Shown here in pieces: positions 49,106 through 58,397 of a stretch of 64,000 nt of DNA. Within the stretch, counting starts at the first letter, position 1. The number at the start of each line of letters is the position of its first letter. Under the pieces are notes generated by a model. It was not told where the DNA came from. It saw only the letters and a list, made by a program, of their open reading frames with translations, and made no database searches. This DNA is from Klebsiella sp. BIGb0138 (GTDB taxonomy: Bacteria; Pseudomonadota; Gammaproteobacteria; Enterobacterales; Enterobacteriaceae). The stretch is from positions 186,001-250,000 of the forward strand of contig NZ_SMCV01000004.1 in the NCBI RefSeq assembly GCF_004342285.1, given 5' to 3'. The translations under genes and the position numbers were made by a program.

Positions 49106-50563
49106 ATGTACATCGGGATTGATTTAGGCACCTCGGGCGTGAAGGCCATTCTGCTTAATGAGCAGGGCGAGGTCATGGCGTCGCACACCGAACCCCTTAC
49201 CGTATCGCGCCCGCACCCGCTATGGTCCGAACAAGACCCCGAGCACTGGTGGCAGGCGACGGATGGCGCAATAAAAGCGCTGGGAGCCCGGCACTCGCTG
49301 CGTGACGTGAAGGCGGTGGGCATCGCCGGACAGATGCATGGCGCAACGTTGCTGGATAAACAACAACGCGTGCTGCGCCCGGCCATTTTATGGAATGACG
49401 GGCGCAGCGGCGAAGAGTGCGTACAGCTGGAAGAGACCGTCAGCCGTTCGCGGCAGATCACCGGCAACCTGATGATGCCGGGCTTCACCGCGCCGAAACT
49501 GCTGTGGGTTCAGCGCCACGAAGCGCAAATCTTCCGCCAGGTGGATAAGGTCCTGTTACCGAAAGATTATCTCCGTTTGCGCATGACCGGCGAGTTTGCC
49601 AGCGACATGTCGGACGCGGCCGGGACAATGTGGATGGATGTGGCGCAGCGCGACTGGAGCGATGAAATGCTCGCTGCCTGCGGTCTGAGCCGCGACAATA
49701 TGCCCGCGCTGTTTGAAGGTTGTGACGTGACGGGGACGCTGCGTCCTGCCGTCGCCCAGGCGTGGAATATGCCGCAGGCGCTGGTGGTGGCCGGCGGCGG
49801 CGATAATGCTGCCGGCGCCGTCGGCGTTGGCATGGCGGATGCGGGCCAGGCGATGCTGTCGCTGGGGACCTCCGGGGTCTATTTTGCCGTCAGCGACGGT
49901 TTTCTCAGTCGGCCTGAAAGCGCGGTGCACAGCTTTTGCCACGCCCTGCCGGGACGCTGGCATTTGATGTCGGTGATGCTGAGCGCGGCGTCCTGTCTCG
50001 ACTGGGCGGCGAAGCTGACTGGCCTCGGCACGGTACCGGCGCTGGTGGCCGCGGCGGAATCGGCGAACGGCAATGCCGGCCCGGTGTGGTTTCTGCCTTA
50101 TCTTTCCGGGGAACGGACGCCGCATAACAACCCGCATGCCAAGGGCGTCTTTTTCGGCCTGACGCATCAGCACGGCCCGGCCGAGCTGGCCCGCGCGGTG
50201 CTGGAGGGGGTGGGCTTCGCGCTGGCGGATGGGATGGATGTGGTTCATGCCTGCGGCGTGAAGCCGGAGAGCATTACCTTGATCGGCGGCGGTGCGCGCA
50301 GCGCCTGGTGGCGGCAGATGCTGGCGGATATCAGCGGTCAGCAGCTTGATTTTCGTACCGGCGGCGACGTCGGGCCAGCGCTGGGGGCGGCCCGCTTAGC
50401 CCAGCTGGCGCTGCATAAAGGGGCGGCGTTTTCCGACCTCCTCCCGCAGCTGCCGCTGGAACAGGCCCACCGGCCGGACGCGGAACGCTTCGCCCGCTAT
50501 GCGCCGCGTCGCGAGACGTTCCGCCAGATTTACCAGCAGCTGCTGCCGCTGATGTCATCCTGA
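49106..50563 (+). CDS. xylB: Xylulokinase
   Basis: This gene encodes 485 aa, an FGGY-family kinase that phosphorylates D-xylulose to xylulose 5-phosphate. The ATG at 49106 follows AAGGAGAG and gives MYIGIDLGTSGVKAILLNE. Motifs include GIAGQMHGATLLD near residue 73, the catalytic Asp in GGGDNAAGAVGVG near residue 233 and the C-terminal LIGGGARSAWWRQM. It is distal to xylA in the same operon. Confidence 0.97.
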   Translation: MYIGIDLGTSGVKAILLNEQGEVMASHTEPLTVSRPHPLWSEQDPEHWWQATDGAIKALGARHSLRDVKAVGIAGQMHGATLLDKQQRVLRPAILWNDGRSGEECVQLEETVSRSRQITGNLMMPGFTAPKLLWVQRHEAQIFRQVDKVLLPKDYLRLRMTGEFASDMSDAAGTMWMDVAQRDWSDEMLAACGLSRDNMPALFEGCDVTGTLRPAVAQAWNMPQALVVAGGGDNAAGAVGVGMADAGQAMLSLGTSGVYFAVSDGFLSRPESAVHSFCHALPGRWHLMSVMLSAASCLDWAAKLTGLGTVPALVAAAESANGNAGPVWFLPYLSGERTPHNNPHAKGVFFGLTHQHGPAELARAVLEGVGFALADGMDVVHACGVKPESITLIGGGARSAWWRQMLADISGQQLDFRTGGDVGPALGAARLAQLALHKGAAFSDLLPQLPLEQAHRPDAERFARYAPRRETFRQIYQQLLPLMSS

Positions 50564-50589
50564 TAACCCGCCCCGGACGGGGCGGGTTA
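50564..50589. terminator. Bidirectional hairpin between xylB and wecH
   Basis: TAACCCGCCCCG and CGGGGCGGGTTA are exact complements with two bases between them, directly after the xylB stop. It serves two convergent genes. No T-tract follows on either strand. Confidence 0.65.
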
Positions 50590-50601
50590 CGTCTTCGCGC
50601 G

Positions 50602-51597
50602 CTAGCTGACCAGACGACGGCTATCGATGCGTTGTACCAGCGTCGACAGCAGCAGGCTTCCCAGTACTGCGGCGCTGAACACCCAGAAAATATCCAGCAG
50701 CGGCCAGCGGGTCATTTCAAGACCGCTGGCCCGTAGCGCGTGGATGATCAGCGCGTGAAACCCGTAGATCCCTAGAGAATGGCGGGCAATCAGCGCCAGA
50801 GCCGGGATCGGGCGGGCATTGAGGGTATTTTTCACCAGCGTCAGCAGCGCCATGGCACAGATAAAAACCGCCGGTCCGCAATATAAATACCAGGTGTCAC
50901 CGAAGTCGCCGCGCCACTTCAGCTCGTGCAGCGTCCCGCGGGAGATAACCCAAACCGCTGCCGCGAAGAGCACGGCGCATAGCGGGGTGAGCCATTTTTT
51001 ATCGGTATCCAGCATGCCAATCGCTCGCCCCAGCACGCCGTACAGCACATAGTAAAAGGTATCGCCGTTGATATAGAGATTGATCGGCAACCATTCGACG
51101 CCGCCCGCCTTCACCGACACCATATTGGGATTCGCCAGAATGCCCATCACCAGCATCAGGACCAGCAGCATTTTACCGCCGATCTGCTTAACCTGCAGGA
51201 GTGGCGAAAGCAGATAAATGACGATGATGGCGAAGAAAAACCACAGGTGGTAGAACACCGGCTTTTGCAGCAGATTCTTCAGCGATAACGCCACGTTGAT
51301 ATGGGTGAACAGGGTGATGTAGAGCAGCGACAGCGCGCTATAAAACAGCACGCACAGCACAATACGGCGAAAATGCCGCGGCCGGGCGCTGCGTTCGCCG
51401 AAAAACAGATAGCCTGAGATCATGAAAAACAGCGGGACGCTGACCCGGGAGGCGGAATTAAGCAGATTGGCGATATCCCAGTTCAGCAAACTGATGGTAT
51501 GGGGATGGGTGATATACCAGGTGGTGCTATGGATCATCACCACCATCAGGCATGCGATGCCGCGCAAACTTGTTATCCAGTTTATTTTTTCCTGCAT
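50602..51597 (-). CDS. wecH: O-acetyltransferase WecH
   Basis: This gene encodes 331 aa (YiaH), an acyltransferase-3 family membrane protein with about 10 helices. It is known in E. coli to O-acetylate enterobacterial common antigen. The N-terminal [20 protein letters not shown] carries the conserved Arg and His. [15 protein letters not shown] and [13 protein letters not shown] are further family blocks. It is convergent with xylB. The yiaA-yiaB genes found here in E. coli are absent. Confidence 0.94.
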   Translation of the reverse strand: MQEKINWITSLRGIACLMVVMIHSTTWYITHPHTISLLNWDIANLLNSASRVSVPLFFMISGYLFFGERSARPRHFRRIVLCVLFYSALSLLYITLFTHINVALSLKNLLQKPVFYHLWFFFAIIVIYLLSPLLQVKQIGGKMLLVLMLVMGILANPNMVSVKAGGVEWLPINLYINGDTFYYVLYGVLGRAIGMLDTDKKWLTPLCAVLFAAAVWVISRGTLHELKWRGDFGDTWYLYCGPAVFICAMALLTLVKNTLNARPIPALALIARHSLGIYGFHALIIHALRASGLEMTRWPLLDIFWVFSAAVLGSLLLSTLVQRIDSRRLVS

Positions 51598-51781
51598 CAG
51601 TACCTCAATGGCTCCTTCTTAAACAGGCTCTGACTGCCCTTGTGCCGCCGTGTCGCAATGGAATATTCCGAGTTTACCGTAGCAGACTTGTAGAGATGTG
51701 GAGAGATTCGCACAATGTTCGGGTGATTTCACGTAATCTCAATATAACAATTTGCTAACAAGGCGGCTGAGGAACAGGGTG

Positions 51782-52081
51782 ATGAAATATTTTTTTTCTG
51801 GACTGATATTGCTCCTCCTTGCGGGCTGCAGCCAGACGCCGAACCAGCCGATGCAAAAAGCACAACGTGCAGGGATTACGCCGCAAATTACCCGCAATAT
51901 GGAACAACTCTGTAAGGAACAGGCCGCGAAGCGCTACAGCACAAGGGAGCGTATGGTCGACGTCAGTCATTTCGAGCAGTTCCAGGGGAGCTATGAGCTC
52001 TCAGGCCTGACTGCGCAGAATGAGCGTTTTATCTGTTCTTTCGACCCAGATGGGCAGTTTTTACATCTTTCTATGCGTTAA
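51782..52081 (+). CDS. ysaB: Small lipoprotein YsaB
   Basis: This gene encodes 99 aa. A short signal sequence ends in the lipobox LLAGC, giving a lipidated Cys near residue 17. The C-terminus FICSFDPDGQFLHLSMR matches E. coli YsaB. The ATG at 51782 was chosen because it places the lipobox correctly; a start at 51752 would add a basic stretch. Function unknown. It is upstream of glyQ on the same strand. Confidence 0.88.
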   Translation: MKYFFSGLILLLLAGCSQTPNQPMQKAQRAGITPQITRNMEQLCKEQAAKRYSTRERMVDVSHFEQFQGSYELSGLTAQNERFICSFDPDGQFLHLSMR

Positions 52082-52218
52082 ACGCGCCCCTGATGCCGCG
52101 TGCTGGCGTTAATTTCCGCAATTTTAGTTAAACAACGCCGTTTCGTACTGTATATCTCGCAGTCAGCGGGTATACTGATCCCTTCCTTTAAATCCACACG
52201 TATCCAGCACGAAATAAT

Positions 52219-53130
52219 ATGCAAAAGTTTGATACCAGGACCTTCCAGGGCCTGATCCTGACCTTACAGGATTACTGGGCTCGTCAGGGCTGCACCATTG
52301 TTCAACCACTGGACATGGAAGTCGGCGCCGGCACCTCTCACCCGATGACCTGCCTGCGTGCGTTGGGGCCAGAGCCGATGGCGACTGCCTATGTGCAACC
52401 TTCCCGCCGCCCAACCGACGGCCGCTATGGCGAAAACCCGAACCGCTTACAGCACTACTATCAGTTCCAGGTGGTGATTAAGCCATCGCCGGACAACATT
52501 CAGGAGCTGTACCTTGGGTCTCTGAAAGAGCTGGGTATGGATCCGACGATTCACGACATTCGCTTCGTGGAAGACAACTGGGAGAACCCGACGCTGGGGG
52601 CCTGGGGTCTGGGCTGGGAAGTGTGGCTGAACGGGATGGAAGTGACGCAGTTCACTTACTTCCAGCAGGTGGGTGGCCTGGAATGTAAACCGGTTACCGG
52701 TGAGATCACCTATGGTCTGGAACGTCTGGCGATGTACATTCAGGGCGTGGACAGCGTTTACGACCTGGTCTGGAGCGACGGCCCGCTGGGTAAAACCACC
52801 TACGGCGACGTGTTCCATCAAAACGAAGTCGAGCAGTCGACCTATAACTTTGAATACGCGGACGTCGACTTCCTGTTCTCCTGCTTTGAGCAGTATGAGA
52901 AAGAAGCGCAGCAGCTGCTGGCGCTGGAAAATCCGCTGCCGCTGCCTGCCTACGAGCGTATCCTGAAGGCCGCCCATAGCTTCAACCTGCTGGATGCACG
53001 CAAAGCCATCTCCGTTACCGAGCGTCAGCGCTATATCCTGCGCATTCGCACCCTGACGAAAGCAGTGGCGGAAGCGTACTACGCTTCCCGTGAAGCCCTT
53101 GGCTTCCCGATGTGCAACAAAAACAAATAA
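52219..53130 (+). CDS. glyQ: Glycyl-tRNA synthetase alpha subunit
   Basis: This gene encodes 303 aa, the catalytic subunit of the alpha2beta2 class II synthetase. The class II motifs are seen in [21 protein letters not shown], the [20 protein letters not shown] motif-2 region and the C-terminal [14 protein letters not shown]. Together with GlyS it charges tRNA-Gly. glyS starts 9 bp downstream. Confidence 0.98.
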   Translation: MQKFDTRTFQGLILTLQDYWARQGCTIVQPLDMEVGAGTSHPMTCLRALGPEPMATAYVQPSRRPTDGRYGENPNRLQHYYQFQVVIKPSPDNIQELYLGSLKELGMDPTIHDIRFVEDNWENPTLGAWGLGWEVWLNGMEVTQFTYFQQVGGLECKPVTGEITYGLERLAMYIQGVDSVYDLVWSDGPLGKTTYGDVFHQNEVEQSTYNFEYADVDFLFSCFEQYEKEAQQLLALENPLPLPAYERILKAAHSFNLLDARKAISVTERQRYILRIRTLTKAVAEAYYASREALGFPMCNKNK

Positions 53131-53139
53131 GAGGCGGCC

Positions 53140-55209
53140 ATGTCTGAGAAAACTTTCCTGGTGGAGATCGGTACCGAAGAGCTGCCACCAAAAGCCCTGC
53201 GCAGCCTGGCGGAGTCCTTTGCTGCGAACTTTACCGCCGAGCTGGATGCGGCGGGCTTAGCCCACGGCGCCGTTGAATGGTTTGCCGCGCCGCGCCGTCT
53301 GGCGCTGAAAGTCGCTAACCTGGCGGCGGCACAGCCCGATCGCGAAGTTGAAAAACGCGGCCCGGCGGTTTCTGCGGCGTTCGATGCCGAAGGTAAGCCG
53401 AGCAAAGCGGCCGAAGGCTGGGCGCGTGGCTGCGGTATCACCGTTGACCAGGCCGAGCGCATGGCAACCGACAAAGGCGAATGGCTGCTGTACCGCGCCC
53501 ATGTGAAAGGTGAAAGCGCGGAAGTGCTGCTGCCAAACATGGTGGCGACCTCTCTCGCGAAGCTGCCGATCCCGAAACTGATGCGCTGGGGCGATTCTGA
53601 CGTCCACTTCGTCCGTCCGGTTCACACCGTGACCCTGCTGCTGGGTGACAAAGTCGTTCCGGCAACGGTTCTCGGCATCGAGTCCGATCGCGTGATCCGC
53701 GGCCATCGCTTTATGGGCGAGGCGGAATTCACCATCGACAATGCCGACCAGTATCCGCAGATTCTGCTGGAGCGCGGTAAAGTGGTGGCGGATTACGCAG
53801 CGCGTAAGGCCATGATTAAAGCCGGCGCGGAAGACGCCGCGCGTAAGATTGGCGGTAAGGCCGATCTGAGCGAAAGCCTGCTGGAAGAGGTCACCTCACT
53901 GGTGGAGTGGCCGGTGGTGCTGACGGCGAAATTCGAAGAAAAATTCCTCGCGGTACCGTCCGAAGCGCTGGTTTACACCATGAAAGGTGACCAGAAGTAC
54001 TTCCCGGTTTACGCTGAAGACGGCAAACTGCTGCCGAACTTTATCTTCGTCGCCAACATCGAATCCAAAGACCCGCAGCAGATCATCTCCGGTAACGAGA
54101 AGGTGGTGCGTCCGCGTCTGGCCGATGCCGAGTTCTTCTTCAATACCGACCGTAAAAAGCGTCTGGAAGACCATCTTCCGCGTCTGCAGACCGTGCTGTT
54201 CCAGCAGCAGCTGGGCACCCTGCGCGACAAGACCGACCGTATTCAGGCCCTGGCGGGCTGGATTGCCGGGCAGATTGGCGCTGACGTTAACCACGCGACC
54301 CGTGCGGGCCTGCTGTCGAAGTGCGACCTGATGACCAACATGGTTTTCGAGTTCACCGATACTCAGGGCGTGATGGGGATGCACTACGCGCGTCATGATG
54401 GCGAAGCCGAAGACGTTGCCGTGGCGCTGAACGAACAGTACCAGCCGCGCTTTGCCGGCGATGAGCTGCCGTCTAATCCGGTGGCCTGCGCCGTGGCGAT
54501 TGCCGATAAGATGGATACCCTGGCGGGGATCTTTGGTATCGGTCAGCATCCGAAAGGGGATAAAGACCCGTTCGCGCTGCGCCGCGCCGCGCTGGGCGTG
54601 CTGCGTATCATCGTTGAAAAGAACCTGAATCTGGATCTGCAGACCCTCACTGAAGAAGCGGTGCGTCTGTATGGTGACAAGCTGACTAACGCCAACGTGG
54701 TGGATGACGTTATCGACTTTATGCTCGGTCGTTTCCGCGCCTGGTATCAGGACCAGGGCTACACCGTCGACACCATTCAGGCGGTGCTGGCGCGTCGTCC
54801 GACCCGCCCGGCCGATTTTGACGCCCGTATGAAGGCGGTATCGCACTTCCGTACTCTGGAAGAGGCGTCCGCGCTGGCGGCAGCCAACAAGCGCGTCTCC
54901 AACATTCTGGCAAAATCCGACGAGACGCTGAACGATATCGTCCACGCTTCCGTGCTGAAAGAAGCGGCTGAAATCAAGCTGGCGGGTCACCTGGTGGTGC
55001 TGCGCGATAAGCTGCAGCCATATTTCGCCGAGGGTCGTTATCAGGATGCGCTGATCGAGCTGGCCTCCCTGCGTGAACCGGTGGACGAGTTCTTTGAGAA
55101 CGTGATGGTTAACGCTGAAGATCGCGAAGTGCGTATTAACCGACTGACGCTGCTGTCGAAACTGCGCGATCTGTTCCTGCAGGTCGCGGATATTTCGCTG
55201 CTGCAGTAA
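53140..55209 (+). CDS. glyS: Glycyl-tRNA synthetase beta subunit
   Basis: This gene encodes 689 aa, the tRNA-binding subunit. The start [20 protein letters not shown], the MGWGDSD-like segment [14 protein letters not shown], the HD-like [16 protein letters not shown] region near residue 420 and a C-terminal DALR-type anticodon domain are visible. It has the standard length. A good terminator follows. Confidence 0.98.
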   Translation: MSEKTFLVEIGTEELPPKALRSLAESFAANFTAELDAAGLAHGAVEWFAAPRRLALKVANLAAAQPDREVEKRGPAVSAAFDAEGKPSKAAEGWARGCGITVDQAERMATDKGEWLLYRAHVKGESAEVLLPNMVATSLAKLPIPKLMRWGDSDVHFVRPVHTVTLLLGDKVVPATVLGIESDRVIRGHRFMGEAEFTIDNADQYPQILLERGKVVADYAARKAMIKAGAEDAARKIGGKADLSESLLEEVTSLVEWPVVLTAKFEEKFLAVPSEALVYTMKGDQKYFPVYAEDGKLLPNFIFVANIESKDPQQIISGNEKVVRPRLADAEFFFNTDRKKRLEDHLPRLQTVLFQQQLGTLRDKTDRIQALAGWIAGQIGADVNHATRAGLLSKCDLMTNMVFEFTDTQGVMGMHYARHDGEAEDVAVALNEQYQPRFAGDELPSNPVACAVAIADKMDTLAGIFGIGQHPKGDKDPFALRRAALGVLRIIVEKNLNLDLQTLTEEAVRLYGDKLTNANVVDDVIDFMLGRFRAWYQDQGYTVDTIQAVLARRPTRPADFDARMKAVSHFRTLEEASALAAANKRVSNILAKSDETLNDIVHASVLKEAAEIKLAGHLVVLRDKLQPYFAEGRYQDALIELASLREPVDEFFENVMVNAEDREVRINRLTLLSKLRDLFLQVADISLLQ

Positions 55210-55226
55210 GCGTTTTTCGCATAACA

Positions 55227-55254
55227 AAAAACCTGCCCTCCGGCAGGTTTTTTT
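55227..55254 (+). terminator. Terminator of glyQS
   Basis: ACCTGCC and GGCAGGT form a 7-bp stem with a CTCC loop followed by seven or more T residues, preceded by an A-tract. It is 17 bp beyond the glyS stop. Confidence 0.92.
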
Positions 55255-55306
55255 ATGGCGGCAGAATGACTCCCTCGCCCGTTCAGCCGCCTTGCGGCGC
55301 CTGTCT

Positions 55307-55495
55307 TTACTGCAGATTGCCCGCGGTCAGACTCTCTTTATCAAAAGCGTGACTGACGTTAATACGGTTCTGATGCAGCGACGTATCCATATTCGCACCG
55401 GCTTCCGGTGGCCCGGCGTGCTGCCCGGCGGCCATCACCGCGGATGACAGTGAAGCTGCCAGAAACAGGGCGGTTATCACGCTGATAGTCTTCAT
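55307..55495 (-). CDS. Small exported protein of unknown function
   Basis: This frame encodes 62 aa from the ATG at 55495 (MKTISVITALFLAASLSSAV). A clear signal peptide ends at VMAA, about residue 23. The mature part is only about 40 residues, rich in Ala, Gly, Asn and His, without Cys. I do not recognise the family. An ATG 18 bp upstream is possible. It is on the same strand as the neighbouring BhsA-like gene, 80 bp downstream of it. A pair of small stress-type periplasmic proteins is plausible but inferred. Confidence 0.6.
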   Translation of the reverse strand: MKTISVITALFLAASLSSAVMAAGQHAGPPEAGANMDTSLHQNRINVSHAFDKESLTAGNLQ

Positions 55496-55575
55496 TTCAG
55501 GTTCCTTCTTCATCGTGTTGTCATTGTCGCCTGTCTGGTCAACTTCCGGCGGCCCGGCAGGAGCGCGGGTGGGGC

Positions 55576-55785
55576 TTATTTGGTCAGTTCTGCCGTCATA
55601 TGAACGCGGTTATTGAACTGGGCGCTGGTAATTTTGTATGACGCGCCTTGTTCAGCGGCCTGAGCGGCAATTTTTGCTTCTGCACGATCCAGAGTGGAGG
55701 CGGTGGTGCTGATGCTTTGTGCGAATGCACCGAAAGACATCATCGAAAGAACAGAAACTGCAACGAAAGTTTTGATGGATTTCAT
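55576..55785 (-). CDS. DUF1471 (YhcN/BhsA family) small periplasmic protein
   Basis: This gene encodes 69 aa. MKSIKTFVAVSVLSMMSFGAFA is a signal peptide (cut near residue 22). The mature sequence has the DUF1471 pattern ending in GASYKITSAQFNNRVHMTAELTK. Members such as BhsA, McbA and YhcN respond to acid, metal or peroxide stress and affect biofilm. The exact member cannot be named. The ATG at 55785 follows an AGGAATA ribosome site; an ATG two codons earlier is possible. Confidence 0.85.
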   Translation of the reverse strand: MKSIKTFVAVSVLSMMSFGAFAQSISTTASTLDRAEAKIAAQAAEQGASYKITSAQFNNRVHMTAELTK

Positions 55786-56187
55786 GGTCATATTCCTTAA
55801 GTTTTTTTATCTGGTATAGAGCGTTATTGCTCTGATGTGATAAATGATAGGACCATATTCGGCTGATTAAAATCGGAACAATTTGCGCATCTCATTCAAA
55901 AAAATAGAATGAAAATTGAGCGTGTAGCCGCGGGCCATATTACCGATATGGTGTGCCTCGTTGAGGGGGGAAATGACGGTTTCCGACGGCTCCTTTTGCC
56001 ACGGGCGTACCCCGGTGCGGAAAAAATAATCTTGAAATGGGGGCGTCGGTGTGGCTATCCTATGCCCCGACGAACCCCTCGTCTCACTGAGAGCACCCTG
56101 AAAATGGACAAACACACCTGCTGAATTCGGATCCTTGCCAGCGCGATTTGCCGGTAGGGGAAGTATTGATTTCATTCAGGAGTGCTT
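55786..56187. other. 402-bp intergenic region before the ABC-F gene
   Basis: No convincing gene is present. Short open frames on both strands (for example 55867-56175 minus) lack a ribosome site and any recognisable sequence. The left part should hold the promoter of the DUF1471 gene. The right part contains a CGTCGG/CCGACG hairpin (56044-56049 with 56067-56072, extended by GGGG/CCCC after a 2-nt bulge) and the THI-box-like segment listed separately. Confidence 0.6.
56087..56164 (+). promoter_or_regulatory. THI-box-like (degenerate TPP riboswitch?) sequence
   Basis: In order: CTGAGAGCACCC, ACCTG, GGAT, TGCCAGCG and GTAGGGGAAGT. These match conserved blocks of the TPP aptamer (CTGAGA..ACCC, ACCTG, GGATAATGCCAGCG, GTAGGGAAGT). 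A 10-nt insertion splits the last two blocks, and I could not find a convincing 5' GGGGTGC arm. It ends 23 nt before the ABC-F start codon. It may be a decayed riboswitch, a variant, or coincidence. Confidence 0.25.
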
Positions 56188-57807
56188 ATGGCCCATTGTG
56201 CCCAATCCCCCTCTTTTATTTTGCATCAGGTCACCTGTCAGTTTGCGACGGGAGAGACGCTTTTTGGCCCGCTGACTTTAGCGCTGGAAAATTCGTATTG
56301 CGGTCTGGTCGGGCGTAACGGCGTTGGCAAAACCCGTTTGCTGCGTCTGCTGGCCGGTCTGGACGCCCCCTCTGGCGGCCATATCGAGCGTTCCGCGTCC
56401 ATAGCCTATGTTGCCCAGCAGCAGGCGATTACCCCCCGGACCACGCTGGCCGCCCTGCTGGGCTATCAGCCGGTCTTTGCTGCATTGCAGCGCCTTGAAC
56501 GCGGCGAGGCGCTGGCAGACGATGTGGATAGCCTGGACGGTTTTTGGGATCTCCCGGAGCGTTTGAGTGCGGCATTCCGGCACGCCGGCTTACCGGCGTT
56601 TTCCCCCGATCGCCTCGCCTCGTCGTTCAGCGGTGGCGAACGGGTGAAGGCGTTGCTGTGCGGCGCATTTCTTTCCGCTGCCGATTACCTGCTGCTTGAT
56701 GAACCGACTAATCATCTGGATCGCCAGGGACGGGAATGGCTATATCAGCAGCTGGAACGCTGGTCCGGCGGGGCGCTTATCGCCAGCCACGATCGTGAAC
56801 TGCTGGCCAGAGTGCCGCGTATCCTTGAACTCACGCCTGGCGCCTTACGCAGCTATGGCGGCAACTATGCCGATTACCAGCAGCAGCGCGACGCGGAACG
56901 GCAGGCGGCTCGCGCGGCGTTGGAACACGCGGCAACCGAACGTCGCCGTACCCGCGCCCGGATGCAAAAGGAACACGATGCCAGCCAGCGGCGCTCTGCA
57001 CAGACGCTGCGCGTTGTGGATACGCTGAATATCGCCTCTTTTGAACGGGTGAAGTACAAAGGGGCGGCGAAAGAGCGCCCTGGGACGTTACAGCGCCAGC
57101 ACCGGGAGCAAAATAGTGCCCTAAATGCGGCGGTGATGCAGGCGCGTGAGCGGGTGGAGGAGGAGACGTCGGTGATATTTACCCTTCCAGGGAGCCAGGT
57201 TGCCGCCGGTAAACAGGTGTTAGTGCTGGAGTCGCTACAGCTGGCGCATCTGGCAACGTCGCCGCTCGACTGGCGGCTCGATGGGCCAATGCGTGTGGCG
57301 TTGCGCGGGCCTAATGGCTGTGGGAAAACCACCCTGCTGAAAACCCTGGTAGGGCTGGAACAGCCCTTATCCGGTGAGTGTCGGCTATCGGTGAACGCGG
57401 CCTGGTTGGATCAGCATCTGACGCAGCTGGACCTGTCGCTGTCGGTGATGGCGCACCTTAACCTTGAGGATACGCCGCTGGAGGCGGGCGTGCTGCGTAG
57501 CCGTCTCGCCCGGCTGCAGCTAGGGACGGATAAAATCAATCTGCCGCTGGCGGCGTTAAGCGGCGGGGAGCGCTTAAAGGCGGCGCTGGCCTGCGTCTTA
57601 TGGCGACGTGACGCGACGCAGCTTCTGCTGCTCGATGAGCCGACTAACCATCTTGATTTAGCCTCCACGCAGGCGATAGAAGCGGCGCTGGCGGCATTTC
57701 CCGGAGCGATGATCGTGGTGTCGCATGATGTGGCTTTTCTGCAGGGGCTGAAGCTGACCCATTCTCTGGAGTGGCGGGAAGGCGGCTGGCATTTCGCGGC
57801 GCTCTGA
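56188..57807 (+). CDS. ABC-F family ATPase
   Basis: This gene encodes 539 aa with two soluble ABC domains and no membrane part, the ABC-F layout of ribosome-acting factors. Domain 1 has Walker A GRNGVGKTRLL (near residue 44), signature FSGGERVKALLCGA and LLLDEPTNHLD. Domain 2 has GPNGCGKTTLL (near 378), LSGGERLKAALACV and LLLDEPTNHLD. A basic helical linker (about 230-290) joins them. The ATG at 56188 follows AGGAG with 5-bp spacing. E. coli has no ABC-F gene between glyS and cspA. It is not identical in pattern to Uup, EttA, YbiT or YheS as I recall them. Function unassigned. Confidence 0.85.
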   Translation: MAHCAQSPSFILHQVTCQFATGETLFGPLTLALENSYCGLVGRNGVGKTRLLRLLAGLDAPSGGHIERSASIAYVAQQQAITPRTTLAALLGYQPVFAALQRLERGEALADDVDSLDGFWDLPERLSAAFRHAGLPAFSPDRLASSFSGGERVKALLCGAFLSAADYLLLDEPTNHLDRQGREWLYQQLERWSGGALIASHDRELLARVPRILELTPGALRSYGGNYADYQQQRDAERQAARAALEHAATERRRTRARMQKEHDASQRRSAQTLRVVDTLNIASFERVKYKGAAKERPGTLQRQHREQNSALNAAVMQARERVEEETSVIFTLPGSQVAAGKQVLVLESLQLAHLATSPLDWRLDGPMRVALRGPNGCGKTTLLKTLVGLEQPLSGECRLSVNAAWLDQHLTQLDLSLSVMAHLNLEDTPLEAGVLRSRLARLQLGTDKINLPLAALSGGERLKAALACVLWRRDATQLLLLDEPTNHLDLASTQAIEAALAAFPGAMIVVSHDVAFLQGLKLTHSLEWREGGWHFAAL

Positions 57808-57814
57808 AGACAAA

Positions 57815-57844
57815 AAAACCGCCCTCGTTCAGAAGGCGGTTTTA
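57815..57844 (+). terminator. Terminator of the ABC-F gene
   Basis: AAAACCGCC and GGCGGTTTT form a 9-bp stem with an 11-nt loop and a short T-rich tail (TTATTATT). It starts 7 bp after the stop. Confidence 0.85.
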
Positions 57845-57870
57845 TTATTGTCAGATAAAAAAGTCAGATA

Positions 57871-57900
57871 AAAAAAAATCCCCGCCGTGAGGCAGGGATC
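57871..57900 (-). terminator. Terminator of cspA
   Basis: On the minus strand ATCCCTGCC pairs with GGCGGGGAT (one G-T pair) around TCAC, followed by a run of T residues. It is 24 bp beyond the cspA stop. Confidence 0.9.
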
Positions 57901-57924
57901 TTAAATTCTGAGCTTAATTTAAGC

Positions 57925-58137
57925 TTACAGGCTGGTTACGTTGCCAGCTGCCGGGCCTTTAGCGCCGCTTTCGATGGTGAAGGAAACTTTCTGACCTTCA
58001 TCCAGGGATTTGTAGCCATCGTTCATGATAGCGGAGAAGTGTACGAATACATCTTTAGAACCGTCATCAGGAGTGATGAAGCCGAAGCCTTTGTCAGCGT
58101 TGAACCATTTTACGATACCAGTCATTTTACCGGACAT
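57925..58137 (-). CDS. cspA: Major cold shock protein CspA
   Basis: This gene encodes 70 aa, an OB-fold RNA chaperone. RNP1 (KGFGFI, residues 16-21) and RNP2 (VFVHF, 30-34) are present. The protein appears identical to E. coli CspA except for Met38 where E. coli has Gln, as I recall. The AAGG ribosome site lies upstream, and the 5' leader of about 150 nt is conserved (listed separately). Confidence 0.96.
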   Translation of the reverse strand: MSGKMTGIVKWFNADKGFGFITPDDGSKDVFVHFSAIMNDGYKSLDEGQKVSFTIESGAKGPAAGNVTSL

Positions 58138-58292
58138 AGCGAAATACCTTTAAATAATAAATGAACCTTTCGGCGATACGGTCTGGACTACAGATTTGAA
58201 GCTATAAAGGGAAAGTTCACTACCGGGGTATCTATGATAACCGCTCAAGGACTACTCTATACTAATGCTCTGTGGTCTGTACATCAAACCTG
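58138..58292 (-). promoter_or_regulatory. cspA 5' untranslated leader with cold box
   Basis: The minus strand contains TGATGTACAGACCA (complement of 58272-58285), matching the cspA cold box near the mRNA 5' end. It also contains TATCGCCGAAAGG shortly before the start, as in E. coli. This leader acts as a thermosensor in E. coli, changing fold at low temperature to favour translation. The 5' end is estimated from that homology. Confidence 0.8.
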
Positions 58293-58397
58293 CGAGCATT
58301 AACTCATTTTTGCGGTGCGATAGCAAACGTTTTTTCACAGAAATAAAAACGGTCCCGTATGAGGACCGTAACCAGACCTGATTCTTATTATAGAACT

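Noticed and set aside
53896..55227. A 443-codon open frame opposite glyS
   Set aside because: It is antisense to an intact essential gene, with no start signal and no family resemblance.
56123..56134. Adjacent EcoRI and BamHI recognition sites, possibly a cloning scar
   Set aside because: The surrounding sequence is continuous natural-looking DNA with no vector sequence, and the bases also fit the THI-box-like pattern. Chance is the simpler reading.
55867..56175. A 102-codon open frame on the minus strand before the ABC-F gene
   Set aside because: No ribosome site or recognisable sequence was found, and it overlaps structured leader DNA of the opposite gene.
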